From assembly GCA_020049775.1 (NCBI GenBank), contig JAGVLO010000015.1, positions 1 through 64,000 on the forward strand: a DNA stretch of 64,000 bases, in the 5' to 3' direction. This DNA is from Alphaproteobacteria bacterium. Its GTDB lineage: Bacteria > Pseudomonadota > Alphaproteobacteria > Rickettsiales > SXRF01. Under the pieces are notes generated by a model that made no database searches, had not been told where the DNA came from, and saw only the letters and a program-made list of their open reading frames with translations. Below are positions 33,419-41,892 of the stretch, one piece after another; within the stretch, counting starts at the first letter, position 1, and each line of letters starts with the position of its first letter. Both the position numbers and the translations under genes were made by a program.

Positions 33419-35409
33419 ACGGCACTACCCAGTGTGAAATAGAACGTAGAACCTTTCTGGGGTTCTGACTCCAGCCAGATATGCCCATTGTGGCGTTCAA
33501 TAATTTTTTTGACGAATGTAAGGCCGACGCCCGTGCTTTCTTCCTTGTCGCGCGATGTGTTGTGCAGGCGCTTGAAGATGCGGAATATGTCCTGATGAAA
33601 TTCTTCCGCTATGCCGTTGCCGTTGTCTTTTACATAAAACACGTTTTTCTCAATACCATTGCGTGTATTAACTTCAGGAATGAAGCCGATTTCAATCTTG
33701 CGTTCCGGCTTGTCATTATACTTGATGGCGTTGGTAATAAGGTTGCGGAACACTTCGGTGATTCGCGGCTTATCACAAACGATAACGGGCATTTCCTTCG
33801 GTATGGTAATGCTGGTTCGATGGTCGGGCATGGAGCTGTCGAGCATCTGCTTAATCTCGTTTACGATATCGTTAGGGTCGGTTTCGCGGATAGCAAGCTC
33901 GGTACGGCCAAGGCGTGAATAATACAGCAGGTCATTGATGAGTTGCTCCATGCGCCGTGTCAGCTGCGAAAGCCTGTTTAAGCGGCGGATACCGTCTTCA
34001 TCCAGCTTATCCTTGTAATCTTCGAGCAGGAACGTGGCGTGATTAAACAGGCCGCGCAATGGCTCTTTCAGGTCGTGTGACGCAATATAGGCGAAGTCAT
34101 TCAGTTCTTGGTTGCTGCGCTCTAGCTCCCATGTGTAGTGCAGAAGCTTTGCTTCCACTTCCTTACGCTGGGTGATGTCGGTGGAAATACCGCAGACGCC
34201 ATATATTTTATCATTGGCATCAAACAGCGGGAATTTTACGGAAGTGTAGGTATGGATACTGCCATCCTTATGCGGGACTTTCTCTTCGAACTCTATGGCC
34301 GCGCATTGTTCTATTACCAGAAGGTCATTCTGCCTTAATTTTTCAGCAAATTCTTTCGGGAAGAAATCACTGCATTTTTTGCCTACAGCGTCCTCTTCTC
34401 TGATTTCCATGAGCGAGATAAGCTCGCTGTTAATTTGAATGAAGCGTCCTTCCAGATCTTTGATATACACGGGCCTGCCGGAATGATCCATAATAGCGCG
34501 CAAGCGTGCTTCATCGCTTTCCTTGAGTTTGGCTTCCATTTCATGCAGCTCGGTAATATCACGGATAACGCCCACCAGTATCGGTTCGCCGTTAGGAGCA
34601 ATAAAGCGTGCTTTCTTTGTAGAAATAATATGGATTTTGCCTGAGGCGTCAGTGAAGTTTTCAATATTGATGTTCACCTGTCCGCTGTTGAAAACCTCTT
34701 CGTCTTTTTGCCAGAAAACATCGGCTTCTTCCTTGGGGAAGAAATCGTAGTCGCTTTTGCCGAGCAAGTCGTTTTCTGATTTGCCGAACAATGCCCAGAG
34801 CGCGTTATTGCCTTCTATCCAGCGGTGTTTCCTGTCTTTCACGAAAATCGGGTCCACCACCGTGTTGATAATATTTTTCAGGAATGCACGTGATTCGGAA
34901 AGTTCCTTGTTTGCGATATAGAGCTTTTGCGTAATTTCGCCGACTTCCTTGTCGTGTGCTTTACCCTGCTGGCTCATGGTGACGACTTCCGTCATGTCTT
35001 TTACGCAGTGGATAATATATTCCACACGGCCATCTTTGTCTTTTACCGGCACATTGCACGGACTCCAGTAACGCTCTTCATATCCACCGCCTTCCGCTTT
35101 CGGGCGGCGAATATCGTATTTCTGGGTGGGCATATCGTCCATCTCACCCGTTTTGATTACCTTTTCCAGTGATGCGCGTAGGTTGCGCACGCCATTAGCG
35201 TTTGGGTCATTCGGGTTGTCAGGAAATATGTCGAATACATAATGCCCGACAATTTCCTCACGCGCTGTCATGGTGGTGCCAAGGTACATGTCGCTTGCAG
35301 CAAGGATGGTGAAATCGGTGGACAGCACAAGGCAATGCCCTGGTACGGATTCAAATATCACCTGAAAATCAAGTGCGGGGAGCTGCGTTGCTACCTTGGC
35401 TTTACTCAT
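33415..35409 (-). CDS. Multi-PAS histidine kinase
   Basis: This 664-residue cytosolic kinase has about three PAS domains. The first occupies residues 20-150 (VFESVPGHCLVLSTDF). The second is at about 175-290 (NTVVDPIFVKDRKHRWIEGN). The third is at about 300-420 (IMDHSGRPVYIKDLEGRF) and closes with the PAC segment ITQRKEVEAK. The kinase core has H-box ASHDLKEPLRGL (His445), an N-box DNGNGI and a G-box STGVGLTFV. No heme or chromophore site can be named. It is the first gene of the minus-strand relay and is divergent from the small kinase at 35621. Confidence 0.93.
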   Translation of the reverse strand: MSKAKVATQLPALDFQVIFESVPGHCLVLSTDFTILAASDMYLGTTMTAREEIVGHYVFDIFPDNPNDPNANGVRNLRASLEKVIKTGEMDDMPTQKYDIRRPKAEGGGYEERYWSPCNVPVKDKDGRVEYIIHCVKDMTEVVTMSQQGKAHDKEVGEITQKLYIANKELSESRAFLKNIINTVVDPIFVKDRKHRWIEGNNALWALFGKSENDLLGKSDYDFFPKEEADVFWQKDEEVFNSGQVNINIENFTDASGKIHIISTKKARFIAPNGEPILVGVIRDITELHEMEAKLKESDEARLRAIMDHSGRPVYIKDLEGRFIQINSELISLMEIREEDAVGKKCSDFFPKEFAEKLRQNDLLVIEQCAAIEFEEKVPHKDGSIHTYTSVKFPLFDANDKIYGVCGISTDITQRKEVEAKLLHYTWELERSNQELNDFAYIASHDLKEPLRGLFNHATFLLEDYKDKLDEDGIRRLNRLSQLTRRMEQLINDLLYYSRLGRTELAIRETDPNDIVNEIKQMLDSSMPDHRTSITIPKEMPVIVCDKPRITEVFRNLITNAIKYNDKPERKIEIGFIPEVNTRNGIEKNVFYVKDNGNGIAEEFHQDIFRIFKRLHNTSRDKEESTGVGLTFVKKIIERHNGHIWLESEPQKGSTFYFTLGSAV

Positions 35410-35620
35410 TATGTGTGGGCCTGTATTGAGTTATGAAAGGCCAGAATACTAGCATTTATCAGTGGTTATGTCACTTTTATCGGTATATTTTTAAGTATTG
35501 ATTATGTGCCATATTGATGCAGGAAATGCGAGAATAATTTATGGCAAATTTTATATATAACACTATGAATTTCCATAAATATGTGTACATATGATATAAT
35601 AAAACTGCGCATGAAATGTG

Positions 35621-36343
35621 ATGGATAAAAACGTATCAAAGCTGGTTCGTGAACTGGAAGTGCTTGCCTATGCTGCGTCCCACAGCCTGCAGTCACCGGT
35701 GCGTGGCTTGCTCGCAGGCTGCGAAGAGTTGCAAAGAAATGCGGCTACGCTGCCACCTGAACAGCGCGCAACATTGGAAATGATGGCTTCGGAAGCGCAG
35801 CGTCTGAAGTCCATGATACAGTCGATGGTGGACTATATTCAGCTTGAGACGCATCCGGTGACGAGTGCGGCAGTAGATTGCAATGAGGTGGTGCAAACAG
35901 TTATTACCATGCTGGAAGAGGATATAAAACAAGCGGGCGCAACAGTGACATGTGATCGTTTGCCGACCGTGTGGGGGCATTACGGGCGTATTACCCGCTT
36001 GTTTGCGGCATTGTTGCAGAACGCTCTCAAGTTTCGCGGCAAGCAGCCACCGATGATACATGTATCGGCGCGTGGTGCGGGCAGCGGCTGGCAGGAGATA
36101 AGCGTTACCGATAACGGTATCGGCATGCGCGGGGAAGATACGGATATGCTTTTCCGGCTTTTCAGGCGATTACAACCGGGTGATGCATATCAGGGTCATG
36201 GATCGGGACTTGCGCTTTCGCGCAAGATTGTTGAGGCACATGGCGGCAAGATTGGTGTTGAATCCGCGACAGGAAAAGGGTGCCGTTTTTTCTTTACCCT
36301 ACCTGATTCGGCGGCGGCGAGTAATATACAGGAGGCAGTATGA
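35621..36343 (+). CDS. Small stand-alone histidine kinase
   Basis: This 240-residue protein has a dimerisation domain with the phosphoacceptor His21 in AASHSLQSPVRG and an HATPase domain with NALKF, DNGIGM and GSGLALSRKI. It has no sensor or membrane domain, so input must come from a partner. The kinase core matches the phytochrome-type class seen across the divergent promoter. The ATG at 35621 is preferred over GTG 35618. The stop overlaps the next ATG by 4 bases. Confidence 0.9.
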   Translation: MDKNVSKLVRELEVLAYAASHSLQSPVRGLLAGCEELQRNAATLPPEQRATLEMMASEAQRLKSMIQSMVDYIQLETHPVTSAAVDCNEVVQTVITMLEEDIKQAGATVTCDRLPTVWGHYGRITRLFAALLQNALKFRGKQPPMIHVSARGAGSGWQEISVTDNGIGMRGEDTDMLFRLFRRLQPGDAYQGHGSGLALSRKIVEAHGGKIGVESATGKGCRFFFTLPDSAAASNIQEAV

Positions 36344-36789
36344 TGCAGCTTGCAGAAATGACCAAACCACAGGATATCGTGGCACTGCTGGTAGAAGATT
36401 CGCCGGGTGACGCCGCGGCCATTACCAAAGCCATGGTGTATGGCGCACCTTTTTATAATTTCAGGATTACGCGTAAGGCGACGCTGGAGGCGGGCATAGA
36501 GTTTTTAAGCACCATCAAGGTAGATGTGGTGCTGCTTGACCTTGAACTGCCTGATGCCAAGGAGCTTAAGGCCATAGAAGAAGTGCGCAGCCAGTTTCCC
36601 GATGTGCCGATTGTGGTTATCAGCGGCTATTCGGACATCAACATGGTGCATGATGCGCTTCAGGCAGGCGCACAGGAATTCCTGATTAAAGGGGAATGCA
36701 GCGGTGTGACGATACGCCAGAGCATTTATCAGGCTATTGCCCGCAAACAGATAGAAGTGTCCTACAAGCGTGGCGACAAGCTTATCTAG
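36340..36789 (+). CDS. Single-domain response regulator
   Basis: This 149-residue receiver has LLVEDSPGDA with the acidic pair, phosphoacceptor Asp67 in VVLLDLELPDAKEL, VISGYSD and IKGEC with the invariant Lys. Its start overlaps the upstream kinase stop (ATGATG over TGA), making a translationally coupled kinase-receiver pair. It is convergent with nrsF with a 1-base gap. Confidence 0.92.
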   Translation: MMQLAEMTKPQDIVALLVEDSPGDAAAITKAMVYGAPFYNFRITRKATLEAGIEFLSTIKVDVVLLDLELPDAKELKAIEEVRSQFPDVPIVVISGYSDINMVHDALQAGAQEFLIKGECSGVTIRQSIYQAIARKQIEVSYKRGDKLI

Positions 36790-36790
36790 C

Positions 36791-37426
36791 TTACCATTTA
36801 AGCAGCAGTTTTCCGAGTTGCATGCCGATATAGGCAACCGCCACCATAGGCAGGTAATGCCAGCATGCGATATGGCTTATGGAATCAGTTTCTTCAGCCA
36901 TTCTCAACAATAACGCGCCTATTCCAAACGCCGTAAGCACGGCACAGCAGCCAGCTTGTGTGGCATGGGTAGTGGCCATGCGGCGCACGGCATAAAAAAT
37001 TCCGGTGGCGGGAAGCAACGCAATTAAGGAAATACTCAGCAAGCACACCCAGCCCTCTTCCTGCGGCGCCGGTGCTGGTGGATTATCGGCCAGCCACGCG
37101 GCTACCAGCGTAAATGTAAACAGTGCAGCAAAAACATAAGGCAGCGATAGCAGCTTCCTTCTTTGGTAAAGGTCAGGGTAAGACAGCAGGGCTGCGCCTA
37201 GCGTGCTGCTTGCCACCAGCCCCGCCAGCGATAGAATTTCAGCACAGAACAGAAATGATTGCATTTTAGCCGGCAAGTCTGGCCGCATACCCATGAGCAA
37301 CAGCGCAACCAGACCATACACAGACATAATAGCCAGCCAGTTGATCGCAAGGCCAAAAGGCGATACGCCCTTTTTAACGGGTGTCACCTCTCCGGCCAGT
37401 TGTTTTATGAGGTCGTCGCTACTCAT
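36791..37426 (-). CDS. nrsF: NrsF-like anti-sigma factor (DUF1109)
   Basis: This 211-residue membrane protein has six hydrophobic segments and the DUF1109 ending CWHYLP near residues 189-194. Two cysteine sites (QAGCC near 158-162 and SHIACWH) match the conserved cysteines that in Caulobacter NrsF are needed to sense metals or oxidants. The family holds SigF-type ECF sigma factors at the membrane. Its ATG shares one base with the sigma stop (TGATG), so synthesis is coupled. Confidence 0.88.
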   Translation of the reverse strand: MSSDDLIKQLAGEVTPVKKGVSPFGLAINWLAIMSVYGLVALLLMGMRPDLPAKMQSFLFCAEILSLAGLVASSTLGAALLSYPDLYQRRKLLSLPYVFAALFTFTLVAAWLADNPPAPAPQEEGWVCLLSISLIALLPATGIFYAVRRMATTHATQAGCCAVLTAFGIGALLLRMAEETDSISHIACWHYLPMVAVAYIGMQLGKLLLKW

Positions 37427-37968
37427 CAGCTATCCAGCCTTTTTTTTAATACTTTATAGGCGCGGTGCGCTGCTACCTTGACTGCGGACTCATTCATGCC
37501 GATTTTTTCTGCAACTTCTTTTGCCGTATATCCTTCTTCATGTATCATCTGTAATATAACCGCCTGTTTTTTAGGCAATTGATCTATCTCTCCTTTAATT
37601 GATTCGTAGGTAAATTCGGATTTGGTTACATCATCGCCAATCATATATTCCACGTCCGACAAATCGGCAGCGTGGCGCAGCTTGTCGGCATAGTGCGTGC
37701 GCAGGTAGTCGGTAAGTCGGAAACGGGCAATGGCAAAGGCCCACGGCGCATAGGCGCGGTTGCCATCATAAGTATGGCGGGCCTTATGTATAGAAAGCAA
37801 TATTTCCTGCATTACGTCGTCTGTGGCGCTGGCGCTGTTTAGGCGGCGTAACAGGTAGGGACGCAGAAGGCGGCTGGTATAGTGCAGCACGGATTCATAA
37901 GCACGCTTGTCGCCTGCAAGCGCCTGTCTCATCAATATTTCTACCGTTGTGTCCTGCTCCGGCGGCAT
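37426..37968 (-). CDS. sigF: ECF sigma factor, SigF-like
   Basis: This 180-residue ECF sigma factor has region 2 around residues 27-98 (DDVMQEILLSIHKARHTYD near 49-67 and PWAFAIARFRLTDYLR near 74-89) and region 4 around 120-178 (LPKKQAVILQMIHEEGYTAKE, HTH ESAVKVAAHRAYKVLKK). The direct pairing with NrsF and the divergent msr operon identify it as a SigF type, which in Caulobacter responds to oxidative and heavy-metal stress and controls msrA. I do not see its own consensus in front of it. Confidence 0.88.
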   Translation of the reverse strand: MPPEQDTTVEILMRQALAGDKRAYESVLHYTSRLLRPYLLRRLNSASATDDVMQEILLSIHKARHTYDGNRAYAPWAFAIARFRLTDYLRTHYADKLRHAADLSDVEYMIGDDVTKSEFTYESIKGEIDQLPKKQAVILQMIHEEGYTAKEVAEKIGMNESAVKVAAHRAYKVLKKRLDS

Positions 37969-37990
37969 GAAACCCTTTAAAGACCCTGTT

Positions 37991-38016
37991 GTAACTTTTT
38001 TAAGGCTTGGTACGAA
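37991..38016 (+). promoter_or_regulatory. SigF-type promoter of doxX-msrB-msrA
   Basis: GTAACT (37991-37996), 16 bases, then CGAA (38013-38016). The consensus I recall for Caulobacter SigF promoters is GTAACC-N16-CGAA; this site differs by one base and has exactly the same spacer. It is 38 bases before the doxX ATG and lies between that gene and sigF. Confidence 0.75.
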
Positions 38017-38054
38017 TTACTTGCCAGATAGCATAAAAAATAAGGAAATTCTGC

Positions 38055-38495
38055 ATGCAAGCCATACTCCGTTTACATAACTGCTTTTTATACTACGCTG
38101 CGGCCATTAGTCCAGCCATGATACTGGTTTTGCGTCTATGGATGGCAAAGATATTCCTGACTTCCGGCGTACTTAAGGCGAGCGATTGGGATAATACATT
38201 GTCACTGTTCATGTATGAGCATCCCGTACCGTTCCTGCCGGTGCCGCTGGCGGCTTTTATGGGTACCATGTTTGAGGTTGTCTGCCCAATCCTGCTTGCC
38301 GTCGGCTTTATGAGCCGTGTCGCTACCCTGCCCCTGATTGTGATGACGCTGGTCATCAATTTTACCTATCAGGAAGCCACCGAACATTATTACTGGCTGA
38401 TGCTGCTGGGTGTCATACTCACGCAGGGTGCGGGCAAGTTTTCGGCAGATCATTTGCTGCGCCTGCGTTATGGTAAGCAATATAAACTGTCCTGA
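38055..38495 (+). CDS. DoxX family membrane protein
   Basis: This 146-residue inner-membrane protein has four hydrophobic helices. DoxX landmarks are RLWMAKIFLTSGVLKASDW near residues 26-44, the HPVPFLPVPLAA and MGTMFEVVCPILLAVGFMSR blocks, and TYQEATEHYYWLMLLG. DoxX proteins accompany redox-stress operons and may interact with thiol or quinone chemistry. It is the first gene of the SigF-type operon, 9 bases ahead of msrB. Confidence 0.88.
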   Translation: MQAILRLHNCFLYYAAAISPAMILVLRLWMAKIFLTSGVLKASDWDNTLSLFMYEHPVPFLPVPLAAFMGTMFEVVCPILLAVGFMSRVATLPLIVMTLVINFTYQEATEHYYWLMLLGVILTQGAGKFSADHLLRLRYGKQYKLS

Positions 38496-38504
38496 GGTTT
38501 TTGT

Positions 38505-39029
38505 ATGGTTGGGCGCAGGTCGTTTCTAAAATTGTCATTAAAATTACTGGGGGTTTCGGCTGGCATGGCCGCATTTGGTAATGTGCTACATGCGGGCAAG
38601 GTATTTGCCGCAGAAGTCAAAGCAAAGATTGAGAGGATAACCATGACTGATGAAGAATGGAAAAAAAAGCTGTCATCCGAGCAATATGATGTATTGCGTG
38701 AGGAAGGCACAGAGCGCGCTTTCACCAGCCCGCTGAATGAAGAAAAGCGCGAAGGTGTGTTTGTATGCGCGGGTTGCGATTTTCCCCTCTTTCCCGCCAA
38801 ATTCAAATATAACAGCGGCACAGGCTGGCCAAGTTTCTATGATGTGCTACCCGGCCATGTGGAAACAAGGACAGATTATAAAATCGGATTGCCACGCACG
38901 GAATATCACTGCGCAAAATGCGGCGGCCATCAGGGGCATGTGTTTGAAGACGGCCCCGACCCGACCGGCCTGCGCTATTGCAACAACGGCGTGGCGCTTA
39001 AGTTCGTGCCGGATAAGGGTGACATATGA
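38505..39029 (+). CDS. msrB: Tat-exported methionine-R-sulfoxide reductase MsrB
   Basis: This 174-residue protein has a clear twin-arginine signal (GRRSFLKLSL, residues 3-12) and a mature MsrB domain. Zinc ligands are C88-x-x-C91 and C136-x-x-C139, and the catalytic cysteine is Cys159 in GLRYCNNGVALKF. It reduces methionine-R-sulfoxide, here in the periplasm. GAGG upstream supports the ATG. It overlaps msrA by 4 bases. Confidence 0.94.
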   Translation: MVGRRSFLKLSLKLLGVSAGMAAFGNVLHAGKVFAAEVKAKIERITMTDEEWKKKLSSEQYDVLREEGTERAFTSPLNEEKREGVFVCAGCDFPLFPAKFKYNSGTGWPSFYDVLPGHVETRTDYKIGLPRTEYHCAKCGGHQGHVFEDGPDPTGLRYCNNGVALKFVPDKGDI

Positions 39030-39628
39030 AAATACGGCTTCTCGTAGCGGTACTATGTTCACTGGTAATATGTAAATCAGCAATGGCAGGGGATATGACA
39101 AAAAAAGCGACATTTGCAGGCGGGTGTTTCTGGTGCATGGAACCGGAGTTTAAATCCATCGATGGCGTAAGCAAGGTAGTTTCCGGCTATACCGGCGGTA
39201 CTGTACCCAACCCCACTTATGAGCAGGTTTCGACAGGTGATACCGGCCATTTCGAAGCCATCGAGATTACCTATGATCCGTCAAAAGTGTCGTATATGGC
39301 GCTGCTGGATATCTTCTGGAAAAACGTTGATCCGCTGGATGATTATGGCCAGTTCTGCGACAAGGGATCGCAATACCGCGCAGGCGTATTCGTGCATGAC
39401 GATGAGCAAAAGGTGCAGGCGGAGATATCTAAAGAAAAAGTACAGGGTATGTTTGAAAAGCCCATAGCAACCGTTATCAGGCCTGCGGTGGAGTTCTGGC
39501 CTGCCGAGGACTATCATCAGGATTATTACATCAAGAACAAAACACGCTACAAAATGTACCGATACGGTTGCGGCCGTGATGAAAAGCTGAATATTTTGTG
39601 GAATGGCAAACCCAAGATAGCGGAGTAG
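39026..39628 (+). CDS. msrA: Exported methionine-S-sulfoxide reductase MsrA
   Basis: This 200-residue protein has a Sec signal peptide (residues 1-21, ending AMA) and an MsrA domain with catalytic Cys34 in GGCFWCMEPEF, GYTGG, and HFEAIEITYDP near 74-84. Export puts it with MsrB in the periplasm, so the pair covers both sulfoxide stereoisomers. The electron donor is not in the window; DoxX or a quinone-linked partner may supply it. Confidence 0.94.
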   Translation: MKIRLLVAVLCSLVICKSAMAGDMTKKATFAGGCFWCMEPEFKSIDGVSKVVSGYTGGTVPNPTYEQVSTGDTGHFEAIEITYDPSKVSYMALLDIFWKNVDPLDDYGQFCDKGSQYRAGVFVHDDEQKVQAEISKEKVQGMFEKPIATVIRPAVEFWPAEDYHQDYYIKNKTRYKMYRYGCGRDEKLNILWNGKPKIAE

Positions 39629-39633
39629 TTCGC

Positions 39634-40902
39634 TTACGCGCTCTTTACTTCGCGCAGGAACGCCCCTACTTCCTGTTGCAGCTTGTTGGCCTGCGTTGAC
39701 AGAGTACCTACGCCTTCCAGCACGCGCTGGGAAGAAGCAGTCGCCACGTCAGACGCCTGACGTACTTCCCCGATATCGGTCGAAATTTGTGTGGTGCGCT
39801 GTGCAGCGGTGACCATGTTATGGGCGATTTCATTGGTCGCTGTGGTCTGCTGGCGGATAGCTTCTGCAATCGAGGTGGAAAGCTCGTCCACTTCATGAAT
39901 GGAATCATTGATGGTTGCCAGCGACTGTATCACCTGCTTGGACACGCTCTGGATGTTCACTACCTGATTGGAGATGTCGTCAGTTGCTTTGGTCGTCTGG
40001 TTGGCCAGCGATTTTACCTCGTTAGCTACCACGGCAAAGCCTTTACCGGCTTCCCCTGCCCTTGCCGACTCAATGGTGGCATTGAGTGCCAGCAAATTGA
40101 TCTGTCCGGCGATGGCAAGAATGAGTTCTACGATTTCACCAATTTTGGTAGCGGCCACTTCCAGTGTTTCCGATACCTGATTGGCGCGTTCTTTCGCCTG
40201 TACAGCTTCCTTCACGGAATCATTTGAGTGGTTAATCTGGTTAGCCACTTCGCGCACGGTGGATGACATTTCTTCAACGGAGGAAGCCACATTGTTCACG
40301 TTTTGTGAGGTCGCCTCAGCCGTTTGCGCCACAACAGATGCCTTCTGGTTGGCATTATCGATAGCGGCGGACATTTCTTCAGAGGTGCTTTTCAGGGTGG
40401 AAACGGTGGTAATCACTTCGTTGATGATGCCCTGCACGCGTGATTCAAAGCTGCCCGCCAGGTCGTGCATGGCTTTTTTCTTTTCGGCCAGCATTTTTTC
40501 TTCATGTTCTTTCTGGTGTTTTTCCAGCTCTAATTTCTCGATGGCGTTCTTCTTAAAAATATCAACTTTACGCGCCATGCTACCGATTTCGGTATGGTGT
40601 GTGACGTACGGCACTGCAACTTCCAGCTCATTCTGTGTGATTGCTCGCATGCTTTCACCCAGCACCTTGATGGGCTTTGTGGCAATCTGGTAAAGCACTA
40701 ATGCCACAATTACGTTTACGCCAATCGATGCCAAAATCTGCATCATGAGGTCGTCATAGAACGTTAGGCTGGCTTCAGCCCCGTATAGATCTTTTATGTG
40801 CAGGTAACTTTTAACGCCGAATGCAATGCCCACTAATGACAGGAAAATACATGTCAATTGTAAGCGAAAAGACAAGCTATGCATCAATCTTCCGACGGCC
40901 AT
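39634..40902 (-). CDS. Methyl-accepting chemotaxis protein
   Basis: This 422-residue receptor has two membrane helices (about residues 12-30 and 52-74) with a periplasmic loop of only some 20 residues, then a HAMP domain and the signalling domain. The hairpin tip motif INLLALNATIESARAGE lies near residue 271. The short loop suggests sensing of a membrane or intracellular state rather than a bound ligand. A good AAGAGG precedes the ATG. No other chemotaxis genes are in the window. Confidence 0.94.
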   Translation of the reverse strand: MAVGRLMHSLSFRLQLTCIFLSLVGIAFGVKSYLHIKDLYGAEASLTFYDDLMMQILASIGVNVIVALVLYQIATKPIKVLGESMRAITQNELEVAVPYVTHHTEIGSMARKVDIFKKNAIEKLELEKHQKEHEEKMLAEKKKAMHDLAGSFESRVQGIINEVITTVSTLKSTSEEMSAAIDNANQKASVVAQTAEATSQNVNNVASSVEEMSSTVREVANQINHSNDSVKEAVQAKERANQVSETLEVAATKIGEIVELILAIAGQINLLALNATIESARAGEAGKGFAVVANEVKSLANQTTKATDDISNQVVNIQSVSKQVIQSLATINDSIHEVDELSTSIAEAIRQQTTATNEIAHNMVTAAQRTTQISTDIGEVRQASDVATASSQRVLEGVGTLSTQANKLQQEVGAFLREVKSA

Positions 40903-41029
40903 AAAAAGAACCTCTTAAATTTTTTGAAATGTTAAAACTGCGACTTATTTATTAAAATACAACGTTAGTTGTTAAATTTCTGTAAATGCACTTGGTTGGT
41001 TGCTAGGTAATTTATACATAAAGCACATA

Positions 41030-41062
41030 AAAAAAGCGCCCCCGTTTAAGGAGCGCTTTTTT
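41030..41062 (-). terminator. Rho-independent terminator after the SapC gene
   Basis: The arms AAAAAAGCGC (41030-41039) and GCGCTTTTTT (41053-41062) enclose a GC-rich loop. On the minus strand it follows the SapC-family stop by about 20 bases and closes with a run of T. It should end the tpsB-tpsA-sapC transcript. Confidence 0.85.
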
Positions 41063-41081
41063 AGTGTAAATATAAATTAAC

Positions 41082-41864
41082 CTATTCTTTTTCAAACTCA
41101 GCGGCCATATCGACCAGCTTTTTCCAGTTTGAAGAAGACATCAGCGCTGCATAAATCAGTGGCAGCCAGCCCTTCTTGAAGAACTCAAGAATGGTTGCTT
41201 CCGGCAGTGCATTCAGGCGCTTTTCATCAATTGCCTGGAAACCACCGAGGTGGATTTCGCGGCCATTGAACAGCTTGGCATCCGAACGTGTCGGGGTCAG
41301 CAGGTTTGCCACCTTCAGGTCTTCGCAGAAACGGCGGGTCAGCTGGTGATGGTTGTGGTATGCGGTGCAGAATTCAAGCGCATTGCGCGTAAGTTCAGCC
41401 GGTTGGCCGTCCTTATAGAGCGGCAGGGCGTCCTTGCTACCAGATTCTTTGTATTGCGAAGCACCTTCGTCGATGCACAGCAGGAATTCCTTACGTTCCG
41501 GCATATCCATGAATACGAACGGATATTTACGAACATAAGCGGGCTGATAGGCGCCGTCTTTCCAGCTGCCCTTCTCGTTTACGAAGTAGTTCTGCTTTTC
41601 AAGGCCGACAATAGCGGCAGGCAGAGGGTTTTCACCCTGTGTAAACACGATGGGGTACTGCTTCGCAGCTTCAAAGAACTCAACTGCATTCACCAGAATA
41701 GAGTTGGTTGAGCTGGCAAAGGATAAATCCTGCACAGGAAGAAGGCCGGCCTTGGCATGACGCTTCATGTCCAGTGGCATAGGCTTCTTGAAAAACAGGG
41801 GCAGGCTTGAAGGCGCTGCGGGTTCAGTACCCTGTGTGGATTTAGGTTGGGCAGATTTAGCCAT
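41082..41864 (-). CDS. SapC family protein
   Basis: This 260-residue protein carries the SapC domain (pfam07277): LPVQDLSFASSTNSILVNAV near residues 42-61, FPIVF-like YPIVFT near 70-75, YVRKYPFVFMDMPERKE near 109-125, LCIDEGA near 128-134 and HLGGFQAIDEKRLNAL near 206-221. The name comes from a gene linked to a Campylobacter S-layer locus; no enzymatic role is established. No signal peptide. It starts 28 bases behind the giant exoprotein, with AAGGA 10 bases before the ATG, so it is the third gene of the two-partner secretion operon. Confidence 0.88.
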   Translation of the reverse strand: MAKSAQPKSTQGTEPAAPSSLPLFFKKPMPLDMKRHAKAGLLPVQDLSFASSTNSILVNAVEFFEAAKQYPIVFTQGENPLPAAIVGLEKQNYFVNEKGSWKDGAYQPAYVRKYPFVFMDMPERKEFLLCIDEGASQYKESGSKDALPLYKDGQPAELTRNALEFCTAYHNHHQLTRRFCEDLKVANLLTPTRSDAKLFNGREIHLGGFQAIDEKRLNALPEATILEFFKKGWLPLIYAALMSSSNWKKLVDMAAEFEKE

Positions 41865-41892
41865 AAAATTAAGTCCTTTTTACCTTATAGGT

